NCBI GenBank assembly: GCA_031266135.1
Contig: JAISBP010000003.1
Location: 1 to 64,000 of the forward strand
Direction: 5' to 3'
From: Holosporales bacterium
Lineage (GTDB): Bacteria > Pseudomonadota > Alphaproteobacteria > RUG11792
DNA length: 64,000 bases
Notes under the pieces: model-generated
The model's input: the letters and a program-made list of their open reading frames with translations, nothing else
What the model was told of the DNA's origin: nothing
Databases searched by the model: none
Made by a program: the position numbers and the translations under genes
Shown here: one piece after another, positions 1 to 8,554 of the stretch
Layout: each line of letters begins with the position of its first letter
Position numbering within the stretch: position 1 is the stretch's first letter

Positions 1-13
1 TTGCCAATCTTTC

Positions 14-388
14 TCAGATATGTAATATTTCATGAGTGGTATATGTTGTGTTTAAGATCAAATTAACAACTATATACCACACTTTCTGCCAAATATAAAA
101 TTTCCTAACAGGACCTAACCTTCCTTCTATCGTTTGTAGGCATGTTAAAGGGATATCGACTGCTAATTGGACCTTTGTGGCTCGTAAGGAATCTATGGGT
201 ATTACAATCTCTTCACCGTCTCTTTCCGACCTAGGACCTACCGTTATTTGGAATTTCTTTATATAAGGATATTGATCGCGAACGCGGAAATTTGGATCTG
301 ATGATAATGCCAACGATGTCGCTTCTATTTTTGCGAATCCAAACAATGCTGCTATAGCTAAAATTCCCGTTATTTTGTACATCTTCAA
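14..388 (-). CDS. Small exported protein, function unknown
   Basis: This is a complete 124-residue reading frame with an ATG start and TGA stop. Residues 1 to about 23 form a signal peptide: two lysines, a hydrophobic run (ITGILAIAALFGFA), then a plausible cleavage after IEA. The mature part of about 100 residues is mixed and has no motif I recognise; one cysteine lies near the middle and the C-terminal third is hydrophobic and aromatic. It lies upstream of two outer-membrane proteins on the same strand but is separated from them by 520 bases holding repeats, so a shared operon is unlikely. An exported envelope or periplasmic protein is an inference from the signal peptide alone. Confidence 0.55.
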   Translation of the reverse strand: MKMYKITGILAIAALFGFAKIEATSLALSSDPNFRVRDQYPYIKKFQITVGPRSERDGEEIVIPIDSLRATKVQLAVDIPLTCLQTIEGRLGPVRKFYIWQKVWYIVVNLILNTTYTTHEILHI

Positions 389-908
389 GTTATTTCATTT
401 GAGCTTTAATTCTTTTTGATTGTATCTTATCAGAGTATCTGTGTTCAAGCATTATTTATACTTTATTTTTTACTTTGCTTTGATGCTGTATGTTTTCACT
501 AGTCGATGGATATGAACGCGATATACGTTAGCAAACATTAGATCCCTTCCCTAACTCTTCATAATAATTCTTCTGTTTCGTATCTTTTCCCATGGAGGGA
601 AGTATATAGTTAATTATATGCTTATAAATGTAGAGCGAGTACAATCCTCCATCAACAAATAAGCTAAGAAGTCTAACGAAGAACTGATTCAGGTATCTGA
701 GATGTACAATTGGAACGCAGTAAAATAAGTACTATACTAGTTCCACTTTTCAATCATATAAAATTAAGTGTAATGAATGCCTAAAATCCAGCGTTATTAA
801 AGCAAAAAATAATGCGTTTGGTAAGTAGAACGAGTATATACACTAGCCCATGCCTAGATGAACGAAGCAGGCCCCATATATCCAGGAATATCCTATTTTT
901 TACAGCTT
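389..908. other. Gene-free stretch with repeat remnants
   Basis: I see no convincing gene in these 520 bases. They contain a truncated copy of the 146-bp palindromic element (about 538-590, recognisable by its terminal block and the CTAACTCTTCATAAT block) and a complete copy of a second, MITE-like element at 733-838, listed separately. The rest is AT-rich and presumably carries the promoter of the exported protein ending at 14. Confidence 0.6.
733..838. repeat. MITE-like element, family 2, copy 1
   Basis: This 106-bp element is bounded by inverted repeats: TATACTAGTTCCACTT at 733-748 and AAGTAGAACGAGTATA at 823-838 (14 of 16 positions complementary). Its interior matches the copy at 32325-32420 almost base for base except for a 10-bp insertion (GCAAAAAATA). 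It encodes nothing. The structure is that of a small non-autonomous element; no matching transposase is in the window. Confidence 0.75.
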
Positions 909-1694
909 TTAGAAACGATATCCTGCGCCTACAGATCCGGACCATGATCTAGTCGACACGTTAACACCATCTATAGCGCCGGCCTTCTTATTGAAGCATT
1001 TACCACATTCTGCCCTGACGAACCAGCTCCCAAAGTGTTGCTCTATCCCTATCGCAGTCTGAATTATACATTTATGCTTATTCTTCTTAGTCTCTTTTGA
1101 ATCACTTTTATTTTTGAGATTGAATCGATATCCAACAACATCAGTACCAAGCCTGATATATCCAAATCCACCACTCCAAACCGCATAACCAATCCTTGGA
1201 GCTATACCAAAATTATAACTCCTCTTCAAAGAGGCGTCTTTCTTTTCTGATTCAACTTCTACCTCTGTTTCAGATTTAGACGGCTTCATTCCTATCAAAC
1301 ATTCCAGACCAACCAGTATTTCTCCGATTTGGAAATTATATCCTCCAAATATGCCTCCCGTGAACCCGGACTTGCTTTTCTTAACTTTTTTTGACTCATC
1401 GTCTTTGCCATCTTTGTGAAATCTATTACTAACAAAATCCATACCAACGATTCCACCAGCATAGAACCCTGTAACAGCCGTAATCTCTCGCGAATTGGAA
1501 TAGGTTGTCGATGCTCCCCTTCCCTCCTTCTCAGATTGCTGCCGATGGGCCCTCTCTTCTGCTGAAGCAGATTCCGCAATCATATCATCATCAATATCAT
1601 CACCTGATGCAAAACACTGTGTAGGAGACACTAGCATCAGCACTGAGATAATTGAATTCAATAAGAACTGTGAAATATATCTACGACTTTCCAT
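909..1694 (-). CDS. Outer-membrane beta-barrel protein (porin/OmpA-like barrel)
   Basis: About 261 residues from the ATG at 1694. An in-frame GTG 33 bases upstream would add 11 residues in front of the signal peptide, so the ATG is preferred. The signal peptide is MESRRYISQFLLNSIISVLMLVSPTQCFAS. A short acidic, low-complexity stretch follows, then alternating beta strands starting GFYAGGIVGMDFV and containing GGIFGGYNFQIGEILVGLE, NFGIAPRIGYAVWSGGFGYIRLG and IQTAIGIEQHFGSWFVRAE. It ends SVGAGYRF, with the terminal aromatic residue typical of BAM-assembled barrels. About eight strands fit the opacity/OmpA-type surface protein superfamily. Two lysine/serine-rich loops are probably surface-exposed. 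Ligand or adhesin activity cannot be told from sequence. It follows another barrel gene on the same strand, with a perfect hairpin between them. Confidence 0.75.
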   Translation of the reverse strand: MESRRYISQFLLNSIISVLMLVSPTQCFASGDDIDDDMIAESASAEERAHRQQSEKEGRGASTTYSNSREITAVTGFYAGGIVGMDFVSNRFHKDGKDDESKKVKKSKSGFTGGIFGGYNFQIGEILVGLECLIGMKPSKSETEVEVESEKKDASLKRSYNFGIAPRIGYAVWSGGFGYIRLGTDVVGYRFNLKNKSDSKETKKNKHKCIIQTAIGIEQHFGSWFVRAECGKCFNKKAGAIDGVNVSTRSWSGSVGAGYRF

Positions 1695-1788
1695 AATCAA
1701 ACCCAGTAAATCTAAACACTCCGCCACGTCTATATTCTACCACAGAATTCACAGTAACACAAAAACCATCGACTGTAATATTGGAACT

Positions 1789-1818
1789 AGGCATCAAAAA
1801 CCAACGTTTTTGATGCCT
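1789..1818 (-). terminator. Perfect 13-bp hairpin between two OMP genes
   Basis: AGGCATCAAAAAC (1789-1801) and GTTTTTGATGCCT (1806-1818) are exact reverse complements around a 4-base loop. It sits 20 bases beyond the stop of the upstream barrel gene and about 95 bases before the start of the next one. It may terminate or attenuate transcription, or protect the 3' end. There is no clear T-run after it on the minus strand, so intrinsic termination is uncertain. Confidence 0.45.
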
Positions 1819-1837
1819 AAAACAAAACATTACCTTC

Positions 1838-3412
1838 TTAATTAATATGGAACAAAACTCCAACCTTGACTTGATGATCTTCGTATTTTATATCCAGACC
1901 GCACTTCTCAGCCTTAATGATCTTTGTGCTAGGTGAGTAACTATACCGAACAAGTAAGCTAGCATCCGGAGAGAATCTCCACTCTAATCCGAGGCCAACG
2001 ACGGGAATAAATTTGCCTGCATTATGGGATTTAAGTACATCTGAAGCTTGCTTACCATCAAATACCGTCAAATCGATTGCGTCCTTCTTAGTGTCAGCTG
2101 CACTATAGTACTTCTTGTTGAGCTCTGCTCCGATCTTTTTCAGATCTTTTAGATGATCTAAAACCTGCACCATATTCGATGTGTCAACTTTGAATCTAGT
2201 ATAAGCGACACCGCCAAATAAGCTAACTTCTAGCTCCGGACTAAAGCTATAACCAAAACCGAGTTCAATTGGTACACCAAGTTGCTTCCGCACGGTAACA
2301 GCATCAGCAGACTTCTTATCTACTTTCTTGTCATGAACCTTCACCTTTCCACCAAGCGCCAGTTCAAAGCCCGTTTGTGCAAACACAGTAAAATCGTTGA
2401 ATCTGTGCTTATATCCGCCAATTACACCAATAGCGAAACCGGTCGCACTCTTATTGATCTGACCTTTGGCGTCAGCTCCAAGCTCCTCGAGCTCTTCCTT
2501 AGTAACGCTTTCTCCAAGCTCATTAAATTTACCAAGCACTTGGTCGGCAGTCAAGTTACCCTTCTGCTTATTTCCATCAACATAGAACAGCGGCAACAAC
2601 GTAGTGCTGGTACCGGCAGCATTCCTACATGTGGTAAGCAGCTCCTCACCTTTACTCTCAGCTGAATTTAAATCGGTAAGATGCTTCCGTAGATCGGCAA
2701 GAACGCATTTCGGGGTGGCGAGAACGTCTCCATCTACCTCCGCACTACTTGTAGAATTTTCATAAAGATTAAGCACCTTTGATTTATCAGCTATTGCCTT
2801 GCTGAGCTCTTCGAACCCCTTTAGAAATTCGTTCCATTTCGTCTTGTCTTGTGCTATCGCCCTGAGACCGGCAATATACAGTTGATCATTACCCACTTTG
2901 TCCAGCTCCGCAGCTTCTTTTATAGCCGAGTTGCTTTTAAAAGCTGGATCAGCATCCATGATTAACTTAAGCAGACTAAATAATGGAAGCTTGTCAGTTC
3001 CAATGTAAGAAGCGCAAGTCTCAATGACTGCCAACAATGATCCGGATTCCCCTACTCCTATCTTCGGGACCTTAGATAGCCCTGTATGTATAACACCACT
3101 TTGTGTTAATGCTGCCTTAACCCAAGCCGCTACATCCTTAGCTACTCCCCCAGCGTCTGCGCCTATTACGCTCTGAGCATCTGCTAAGGCCTTTAGTTGC
3201 TTGTTCATAGCATCTACCACGGCCTTCGTTATTTTATCGACTAGATTCTGGATGTCCTTACCTTCCACCTTTGCTTTAACCTTAGCAAAGTCAGCCCCTA
3301 CCGTTACTCCTACATAAAAGCCGCCTTGTGGACAAGTCACCGCATCCGCAGCTGGGACCAACAAAGCCGCTGCTGGAGCACCTATCCAGTACTTCAGTTT
3401 ACCACCTAACAT
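1838..3412 (-). CDS. Large outer-membrane protein: barrel with long helical insert
   Basis: About 524 residues from the ATG at 3412. That start has a GAGG ribosome-binding site 8 bases upstream and begins a clear signal peptide (MLGGKLKYWIGAPAAALLVPAADA). A GTG at 3454 would add 14 charged residues before it. After the first strand (GGFYVGVTVGADFAKVKAKV), residues of about 45 to 320 are Ala/Lys/Asp/Leu-rich and look alpha-helical. Barrel strands then resume (FAIGVIGGYKHRFNDFTVFAQTGFEL, PIELGFGYSFSPELEVSLFGGVAYTRF, FIPVVGLGLEWRF, SLLVRYSYSPS) and it ends HQVKVGVLFHIN. The strands resemble the surface-antigen/opacity barrels of Anaplasmataceae and relatives. The helical insert between strands 1 and 2 is unusual and would form a big extracellular or periplasmic domain. 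Role in host contact is inferred. Confidence 0.7.
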   Translation of the reverse strand: MLGGKLKYWIGAPAAALLVPAADAVTCPQGGFYVGVTVGADFAKVKAKVEGKDIQNLVDKITKAVVDAMNKQLKALADAQSVIGADAGGVAKDVAAWVKAALTQSGVIHTGLSKVPKIGVGESGSLLAVIETCASYIGTDKLPLFSLLKLIMDADPAFKSNSAIKEAAELDKVGNDQLYIAGLRAIAQDKTKWNEFLKGFEELSKAIADKSKVLNLYENSTSSAEVDGDVLATPKCVLADLRKHLTDLNSAESKGEELLTTCRNAAGTSTTLLPLFYVDGNKQKGNLTADQVLGKFNELGESVTKEELEELGADAKGQINKSATGFAIGVIGGYKHRFNDFTVFAQTGFELALGGKVKVHDKKVDKKSADAVTVRKQLGVPIELGFGYSFSPELEVSLFGGVAYTRFKVDTSNMVQVLDHLKDLKKIGAELNKKYYSAADTKKDAIDLTVFDGKQASDVLKSHNAGKFIPVVGLGLEWRFSPDASLLVRYSYSPSTKIIKAEKCGLDIKYEDHQVKVGVLFHIN

Positions 3413-3708
3413 ACCATCTACCTCTAATTTATTCGAAACTTTTCCGCTTTTCACTCTAGCACCTCTAGCGCTACCTCATTACCATTTTCATCTGTCTGGG
3501 GTTAAAATTTTTTAAGTTTATGTGACTTTACAGTCACAACGTAATCAAAATCTTTGCACCTGCCTGCCAAAAGTAGAACGTAAGATACTTTAGTCATATA
3601 CTTTTTGCCATATTAAAAGACATCAGATCTATCTCAAAATGTGTGAACGTGTGAATACTCCTTGACGTAATTTCGTAGAATTTGATATCCTCTTAATCTG
3701 TGAGGTTG

Positions 3709-3793
3709 GCCTGCTTGGTGGAATTGGTAGACACAACAGACTTAAAATCTGTCGCCTTCTGGCATGCCGGTTCGAGTCCGGCAGCGGGTACCA
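3709..3793 (+). tRNA. tRNA-Leu (anticodon TAA)
   Basis: An 85-nt cloverleaf. The acceptor stem GCCTGCT pairs with AGCGGGT with two G-U pairs. The D-arm contains TGGTAGAC, the anticodon loop is in GACTTAAAATC (anticodon TAA), there is a class II variable arm, a T-arm with GGTTCGAGTCC, and an encoded CCA. It lies 46 bases before rpmI on the same strand. Confidence 0.95.
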
Positions 3794-3839
3794 CTTTCCC
3801 AGATCGTGCTGTGTTTCTACGTTTTTTATTAGAGGAGTT

Positions 3840-4034
3840 ATGAAGTTAAAGACTAAAAGCAGTGCCAAGAAGAGGTTTCGCTTTACGGCAACGGGTTTGG
3901 TAAAGATGGCCCAATGTGGTAAGAGGCACAATATGCGAAAGAGAGGAAATAAAATGTTGCGAAATGCACGGGGGATGTCCATCATGCATCCAAGTGATGC
4001 AAAAAAAGTTTCCACTTTTTATTTTCATGTCTAG
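3840..4034 (+). CDS. rpmI: 50S ribosomal protein L35
   Basis: A 64-residue, strongly basic protein with the L35 pattern: [22 protein letters not shown] at the N-terminus, then a [15 protein letters not shown] core. It binds 23S rRNA in the large subunit. Length is normal. The ribosome-binding site AGAGGAG precedes the ATG. The next gene, 20 bases on, is rplT, the universal partner. The usual upstream infC is not here; a tRNA-Leu gene takes its place, and pheS does not follow rplT. Confidence 0.95.
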   Translation: MKLKTKSSAKKRFRFTATGLVKMAQCGKRHNMRKRGNKMLRNARGMSIMHPSDAKKVSTFYFHV

Positions 4035-4054
4035 GGGAAAAGGAGAATCGTACA

Positions 4055-4417
4055 ATGGCTCGTGTTAAAAGGGGACTCGCCGCCCACGCTCGTCATAAGA
4101 AGTTTCTGACGGCTGCCAAAGGTTTCCGCGGTAGATCATCTACGTGTTTTCGTCCGGCAATCGAAAGGCTGGAAAAAGCTTGGCAATACTCATACCGAGA
4201 TCGCAAGGTCAGGAAGCGTGATTTCAGAGGGCTCTGGATTCAGAGGATAAATGCTTCTGTTCGTGAACTTGGGTTGAAATATTCGACCTTTATTCATGGA
4301 CTTGCACTAGCAAAAATCCAAGTCGACAGAAAGATACTCGCTAAATTGGCTATGGAAAACGCCGATGCCTTTAGAGAATTAGCGATGAAGGCCAAGGATA
4401 GTTTAAAACTTAAGTAG
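4055..4417 (+). CDS. rplT: 50S ribosomal protein L20
   Basis: At 120 residues this matches the family length. It has the classic start [18 protein letters not shown], the conserved AKGFRGRSS and [21 protein letters not shown] segments, and an N-terminal basic extension that threads into 23S rRNA. L20 is needed early in assembly of the 50S subunit. An AAAAGGAG ribosome-binding site lies upstream. It forms an operon with rpmI; the following tRNA-Leu at 4435 is only 17 bases away and may be co-transcribed. Confidence 0.97.
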   Translation: MARVKRGLAAHARHKKFLTAAKGFRGRSSTCFRPAIERLEKAWQYSYRDRKVRKRDFRGLWIQRINASVRELGLKYSTFIHGLALAKIQVDRKILAKLAMENADAFRELAMKAKDSLKLK

Positions 4418-4434
4418 ATTTCCTACGTTATAGT

Positions 4435-4519
4435 GCGGTCGTGGCGGAAATGGTAGACGCGCAGCGTTGAGGTCGCTGTGGAGAGATCCGTGGAAGTTCG
4501 AGTCTTCTCGACCGCACCA
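4435..4519 (+). tRNA. tRNA-Leu (anticodon GAG)
   Basis: An 85-nt class II tRNA. Acceptor GCGGTCG pairs perfectly with CGACCGC, anticodon loop TTGAGGT gives GAG, there is a long variable arm, the T-arm contains GTTCGAGTC, and the CCA is encoded. It is the second leucine isoacceptor within 1 kb. Confidence 0.95.
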
Positions 4520-4578
4520 GTTCTGTCCGTGATTCAGCTAGCTTGTTCATCGTATCGTCGGATGGAATATTTTTGTTG

Positions 4579-5556
4579 TTAGTCTTCGTGGTTGATAATT
4601 AACCTGTCTAAAGCCTTCATATCGATCGGTAATTCCGCCGTGAAGTTCAAGCTATGTTTAGTGAATGGATGCAGGAATGATAGTTCTGATGAATGTAGGG
4701 CTTGCCTCGGGAAGTTGGTAATATTTTCCGGAAATACCGAAGATTTTGAGAGAGTCCTATTATTCTGGCCATAGACATTATCTCCGATCACGGGCATGTT
4801 GAGATATTGCATGTGGACTCTGATCTGATGTGTTCGCCCCGTCATCAACTCGCATTTAATCTTGGAGACTGATTTTGTACTCGTAAAATAGTGCGTCTTT
4901 TCGATGGTATAGTGCGTGATGGCGTGTTTCCCTCGCTCTTCCATCGTCGCCATGAATCGTTGCCTATATTTAGGATGCCTGCAGATGAATGTATCGATTA
5001 TTCCATCCTTCGGAGTTGCTACCCCCAAGACGAAGCACGTATACTTCCTTTGTATGAGACTTCCTTTGCCCTCTGCGAATAACCTAGCAAACTCCATGTG
5101 GGCCCTATTAGTCTTGGCGACGATCATTAGTCCAGAAGTATCCTTGTCTAATCTATGGATTATGCCGAGGCGCAGTTCTCCGGAGACATCCGAAAGAGAA
5201 TTGCCGAGTATATATTGCATGGCATTGACGAGTGTTCCAGATCTATGACCGGGGGCCGGATGACATACCATCCCAGCCGCTTTATTTACGATTACAATGA
5301 ATTCGTCTTCGTAGACGGTATCTACCGGTATATCCTCTGGATTAGGTGATGTGAAACTCACGGATTCTTCTGTTATATCAATTGTACAGGGATTGCCGAT
5401 CTTTCTGGATGGATCGTTGATGACCACACCATCCAACAGGACATTACCGCCCTTTATATATCTCTGAAACTGAGTCCTGGATAAATCTTTTGTTATCGAT
5501 GGGACGGCGTGATCAATTCTCTGACCTATAAAATCCTTTGATACATATATTTTCAC
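4579..5556 (-). CDS. rluD: 23S rRNA pseudouridine synthase RluD/RluC family
   Basis: 325 residues, the usual RluD length. The N-terminal S4-like RNA-binding domain covers residues 1 to about 60 (SRTQFQRYIKGGNVLLDG). The catalytic domain carries LGIIHRLDKDTSGLMIVAKT, with the aspartate of HRLDKDTSG that attacks the uridine, and MTGRTHQIRVHMQYLNMPVIGD near the C-terminus. Members isomerise uridines of helix 69 (RluD) or other sites (RluC) of 23S rRNA; RluD is my preference because of the length and S4 domain. It starts 7 bases after uppP and is probably translated from the same mRNA. Confidence 0.9.
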   Translation of the reverse strand: MKIYVSKDFIGQRIDHAVPSITKDLSRTQFQRYIKGGNVLLDGVVINDPSRKIGNPCTIDITEESVSFTSPNPEDIPVDTVYEDEFIVIVNKAAGMVCHPAPGHRSGTLVNAMQYILGNSLSDVSGELRLGIIHRLDKDTSGLMIVAKTNRAHMEFARLFAEGKGSLIQRKYTCFVLGVATPKDGIIDTFICRHPKYRQRFMATMEERGKHAITHYTIEKTHYFTSTKSVSKIKCELMTGRTHQIRVHMQYLNMPVIGDNVYGQNNRTLSKSSVFPENITNFPRQALHSSELSFLHPFTKHSLNFTAELPIDMKALDRLIINHED

Positions 5557-5563
5557 GGAGAAA

Positions 5564-6349
5564 TTACGTAAAGATCAGCAACAGGCCTATTATTATCCTA
5601 TATATGGCTATATGTAAGAATCCCTTTTTTTTCATGTAATACACGAAGGGGCGAATGCATATTAAGCCAACGAGCATCGTCAATAGGATGCCTATGCAGG
5701 TATCCAACGAGAACATTGTATGATCGTTATGCTTCATATTTTCTACGACCTCTAGAGTTATGGAGCCACATATACTGGGTATCGCCAAGAGCATAGAGAA
5801 CAATACTGAGCTTTTACGATCCATATTCAGGAATCTGCAGGCTGTGATGCAAATACCAAGCCTACTCACGCCCGGGAAAATTGAAATTGCCTGGAAACAT
5901 CCTATGACGAATGCCTTGGGAGCTGAGGGAGGAGGAGTATTGGAAGGGCGTCGACTATCCCCAGCCAATCTATCGAATATAAATAAGAGTCCCCCGAAGA
6001 TTGCACAAGAAATTCCCATGATAAAACTGGAATCAAATTCTTTGACGAAATTTCGGGCGATGTATCCCAGGATTACGACTGGTATCGTCCCTATAACTAG
6101 CGGCAAAAAAAACGTGAGTTTTAGCTTTTTATTGCGCACGAATAATCCTTTCAGAATATCGCTAACCTCACGACCAAAGTAAATCAAAAAAGTCAAAAGA
6201 CTCCCGCAATGGAGCGCGATCTTCGTGCCAAAATCGAACGTATCAAAATGAAATAATTTGGCGAAGAAATGTAGATTAACAGAAGAACTAATCGGAAGAA
6301 TCTCAGAAATACCTTGGGTAATACTCAGAAATAATAATTCAGTATTCAT
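5564..6349 (-). CDS. uppP: Undecaprenyl-diphosphate phosphatase
   Basis: 261 residues with seven to eight hydrophobic helices. It carries the BacA/UppP signatures QGISEILPISSSVNL near the N-terminus and PGVSRLGICITACRFLNMDRKSSVLFSMLLAIP in the second half (PGxSR is the catalytic arginine motif). It dephosphorylates undecaprenyl diphosphate in the inner membrane to recycle the lipid carrier for peptidoglycan and polysaccharide synthesis. The genome therefore keeps a cell-wall cycle, consistent with murG at 39.6 kb. It is the upstream gene of a two-gene unit with rluD. Confidence 0.93.
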   Translation of the reverse strand: MNTELLFLSITQGISEILPISSSVNLHFFAKLFHFDTFDFGTKIALHCGSLLTFLIYFGREVSDILKGLFVRNKKLKLTFFLPLVIGTIPVVILGYIARNFVKEFDSSFIMGISCAIFGGLLFIFDRLAGDSRRPSNTPPPSAPKAFVIGCFQAISIFPGVSRLGICITACRFLNMDRKSSVLFSMLLAIPSICGSITLEVVENMKHNDHTMFSLDTCIGILLTMLVGLICIRPFVYYMKKKGFLHIAIYRIIIGLLLIFT

Positions 6350-6589
6350 GAATATGTATGAACAACCATTGCAAATCGATAAATCTAGATATTAAAGAAA
6401 TATCCAGAATATGGCAATAGACCTCTTCCACAAAAATAGCGAAAACTCTCAGACATAAATTCTGATTCTGCAGGAGACTCGAGTATTTGTTTCATTCTTT
6501 AAATTATAACAATTTATGTATATCCTTGTCGTTATCTCATTTTTATGATAGCATAGTAGTAGTTATTCTTGAGGGAGGGTTTCTTCGAA

Positions 6590-7156
6590 ATGCGTTTTTT
6601 GAAGTTATTTTTTGTTTTACTACCGTGTGTATCTGCGCCGTTTACTTACGTTCCCGATGCTTTATCTAATGAAACTCTTGAAAATTTAAATAAAGATATG
6701 GCTTCCATCAGGGGAGAATTAACACAACTAGAATTGGAACTTGCTGATTTAATACATCGGTTCGATAAGGTTATGCGTGATGTAACTGTGGATCCGATTA
6801 ACCTCAATGACCATAAAGATAAGATAATAAAATTGCAGAATGCAATTGACAGACTAGGAGAACAATTTCGGGAATTAAATGATAGGATTGGAAAGCTGGA
6901 AAAGAATAAAGCAAAAGGAGCATCACCCGAGGTAAGTGGCGAGAATGTTAAATCTAATCTTAAGAAAGGTAAGGACAAGAGCGCCAAAACAGATGACAAA
7001 CCTAAAGGAGATAGTAGCGCCTCTGGAAAGAACAATCTACCTAAGGCAAAAGAAACTAAGTCTCGCGAAAAATCAGAGGAACCAAAGATCGCGAAGAAAG
7101 ACTCAAAACCAGATCTCAAAAAGGCATCCCTCGATTCCAAGCCAGCTAAGTCATAA
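6590..7156 (+). CDS. Exported coiled-coil protein with lysine-rich tail
   Basis: 188 residues from the ATG at 6590, which has a GGGAGGG ribosome-binding site about 9 bases upstream; a TTG 21 bases earlier is less likely. The signal peptide is about MRFLKLFFVLLPCVSAPFTYVPDA. Residues of about 30 to 110 are a predicted coiled coil (ETLENLNKDMASIRGELTQL, then LQNAIDRLGEQFRELNDRIG). The last 80 residues are a disordered Lys/Ser/Asp-rich tail. I recognise no family. Resemblance to YbgF/CpoB-type coiled-coil N-termini is only general. A palindromic element and a pilin-like gene follow on the same strand. Confidence 0.6.
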   Translation: MRFLKLFFVLLPCVSAPFTYVPDALSNETLENLNKDMASIRGELTQLELELADLIHRFDKVMRDVTVDPINLNDHKDKIIKLQNAIDRLGEQFRELNDRIGKLEKNKAKGASPEVSGENVKSNLKKGKDKSAKTDDKPKGDSSASGKNNLPKAKETKSREKSEEPKIAKKDSKPDLKKASLDSKPAKS

Positions 7157-7177
7157 ACCAGTAAGAATGTGTAGTAT

Positions 7178-7337
7178 TAGGCCTCTTTCAAAACCTAAAG
7201 AATCAGAATTATTGGAAGGAAATACGGAACACAGAACTACGACATACTTCGAGTTTGCACCAAAAGATGAATATAATCATGTAAGTACAGAATTGAAGTA
7301 CCAAGAAACTGATTATAAAGGTATGGGGAGAGACCTA
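7178..7337 (+). repeat. Palindromic element (146-bp family), long variant
   Basis: A member of the main repeat family, about 160 bp, ends TAGGCCTCTTTC... and ...GAGAGACCTA. It has a 14-15 bp internal extension (region of GAATATAATCATG), also seen in the second murG copy. The reading frame of the following pilin-like gene runs open through it (peptide RPLSKPKESELLEGNTEHR), but that gene has a better start downstream at 7371, so this copy probably lies in the leader, not the protein. Confidence 0.8.
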
Positions 7338-7370
7338 ATTGAATTTATAACAATTCGAGGCGGAATATTC

Positions 7371-8015
7371 ATGAGCGTGAAAAAAGTGCTTACGGTTATT
7401 TATTCATGGATTTTTATAATATTTAAATTGTTTAAAATTGCTTTGGTAAATTTTAGATCAGCACTGCACTTTAAACTACCCGGATTCTCTTTGATCGAAA
7501 TCTCCATCGTTTTGTTAATTATGGGTATCTTAGCGGGCGCAATTTTTAAGGGCAAAGATTTGATTGAATCTGCCCAATTAAGCAGTGTTGCAGCCGATGT
7601 GCAGATGTTACATATAGCTTATCTTAATTACGTGAATTCTTATAACAGTCTCCCAGGAAATGATAAGAATGTATCGACTAGGTTTGGGAAAGACGGTCTA
7701 AACGGAACCGGGAGTGGAAAAACTTCATCTGGAGAAGCCAAGAATATATTCAAACACCTATATGCTGCTGGCCTGATAGATTCTGAGAATTTCAAGATGC
7801 CAAAGATAGGTGGTGCATACGATATGATATCCGATGATGGGATCGTGAAGTTGCGTATATCAGAAGGAGAAAATGGATTTTTATCAAGTACTCAAGTTGT
7901 ATCGTTAGTGGCAAAGATTAACGAACGTCTTGGTTCTAAACCTGGACTCGTGGAAACTGATCCGAAAGAAATTAAGTCTGACAGCAAATATCTCATCAAA
8001 ATTAGAATAAATTAA
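7371..8015 (+). CDS. Type IV pilin-like (prepilin N-terminal motif) protein
   Basis: 214 residues from the ATG at 7371, which has a GAGGCGG ribosome-binding site. After a long leader of about 36 residues comes PGFSLIEISIVLLIMGILAGAIF, the prepilin peptidase site: cleavage after glycine, methylated Phe+1, Glu+5, hydrophobic stalk. The rest resembles a small pseudopilin globular head (SAQLSSVAADVQMLHIAYLNYVNSYNSLPGNDKN), including a tyrosine and LPGD-like segment common in intracellular alphaproteobacterial pilins. It would need a type IV pilus or type II-like secretion assembly ATPase and prepilin peptidase, none of which is in this window. The leader is unusually long and holds an additional hydrophobic segment. 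Confidence 0.75.
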   Translation: MSVKKVLTVIYSWIFIIFKLFKIALVNFRSALHFKLPGFSLIEISIVLLIMGILAGAIFKGKDLIESAQLSSVAADVQMLHIAYLNYVNSYNSLPGNDKNVSTRFGKDGLNGTGSGKTSSGEAKNIFKHLYAAGLIDSENFKMPKIGGAYDMISDDGIVKLRISEGENGFLSSTQVVSLVAKINERLGSKPGLVETDPKEIKSDSKYLIKIRIN

Positions 8016-8134
8016 CTTCCGTTGAGACCACTGCATAATGTTTTGACCCAGCAAGGTAAATCATTACTTGATATAGTAACCTACTCTATTCTGCCGCAAA
8101 TCTGATTCTGATGATTCTGGCAAGATCTTACTGA

Positions 8135-8221
8135 TGGTGCCCGGAAGAAGACTCGAACTTCCACGAGGTTGCCCTCTCACGCACCTGAAGCGTGCGCGTC
8201 TACCAATTTCGCCATCCGGGC
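8135..8221 (-). tRNA. tRNA-Leu (anticodon CAG)
   Basis: An 87-nt class II tRNA on the minus strand. Acceptor GCCCGGA pairs with TCCGGGC, the anticodon stem CACGC/GCGTG encloses loop TTCAGGT (CAG), there is a long variable arm, T-loop GTTCGAGTC, and an encoded CCA. It is the third leucine tRNA in the first 8.3 kb. Confidence 0.95.
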
Positions 8222-8311
8222 ACAAAAAGTTTACACGGGAGATTACCATAATCATACGTATGATGTCAAAAATCAGATCGCGGATCTTATCTGAAAAGGA
8301 GCTTATATAAA

Positions 8312-8431
8312 TAGATCTCTTTCGTAACTCTCCACAATCAGCTTCTTGGTATGCACCAAAGTACACGGCAGGTTCTGTGCGCCGTCTTTTCTTCCATAAG
8401 AACTGATTCTGAAGGTTTGGAAAGATGTCTA
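8312..8431 (-). repeat. Palindromic element (146-bp family), shortened copy
   Basis: 120 bp, with ends TAGATCTCTTTC and GAAAGATGTCTA (10 of 12 positions complementary). It contains the family blocks GTAACTCTCCACAATCAG and CTTCCATAAGAACTGATTC. Compared with full copies it lacks about 26 internal bases, around the segment encoding HEDSST in genic copies. It is intergenic. Confidence 0.8.
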
Positions 8432-8554
8432 ATATAAAGTTGCGGTATAATATGAACGGAATACAGAATATATAAAATCGATTTCCTCCTTAAATTCATG
8501 CCATAACCGGTTGGCTTATTTTTATTGAGATCCTCTGCCTTATCTTCCAAAAAA

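Larger units (their letters stand above)
8016..8554. other. Intergenic stretch with tRNA and repeats
   Basis: 539 bases between the pilin-like gene and the MFS transporter. They hold a tRNA-Leu on the minus strand (8135-8221), a short palindromic element (8312-8431) and a small relic near 8088-8130 (CTGATTCTGATGATTCTGG). Open frames seen here on the minus strand only read through the tRNA and repeat and are not genes. Confidence 0.7.

Noticed and set aside
3571-3580. AAGTAGAACG block resembling the end of the 96-bp element
   Set aside because: Only ten bases match and no partner end is found nearby.
6936-7370. N-terminal extension of the pilin-like protein through the repeat and the preceding gene
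   Set aside because: It overlaps the coiled-coil gene in another frame; the ATG at 7371 has a good ribosome-binding site and a sensible leader.
8064-8550. Two minus-strand open frames between the pilin-like and MFS genes
   Set aside because: They read through tRNA-Leu and a palindromic element and resemble nothing else.
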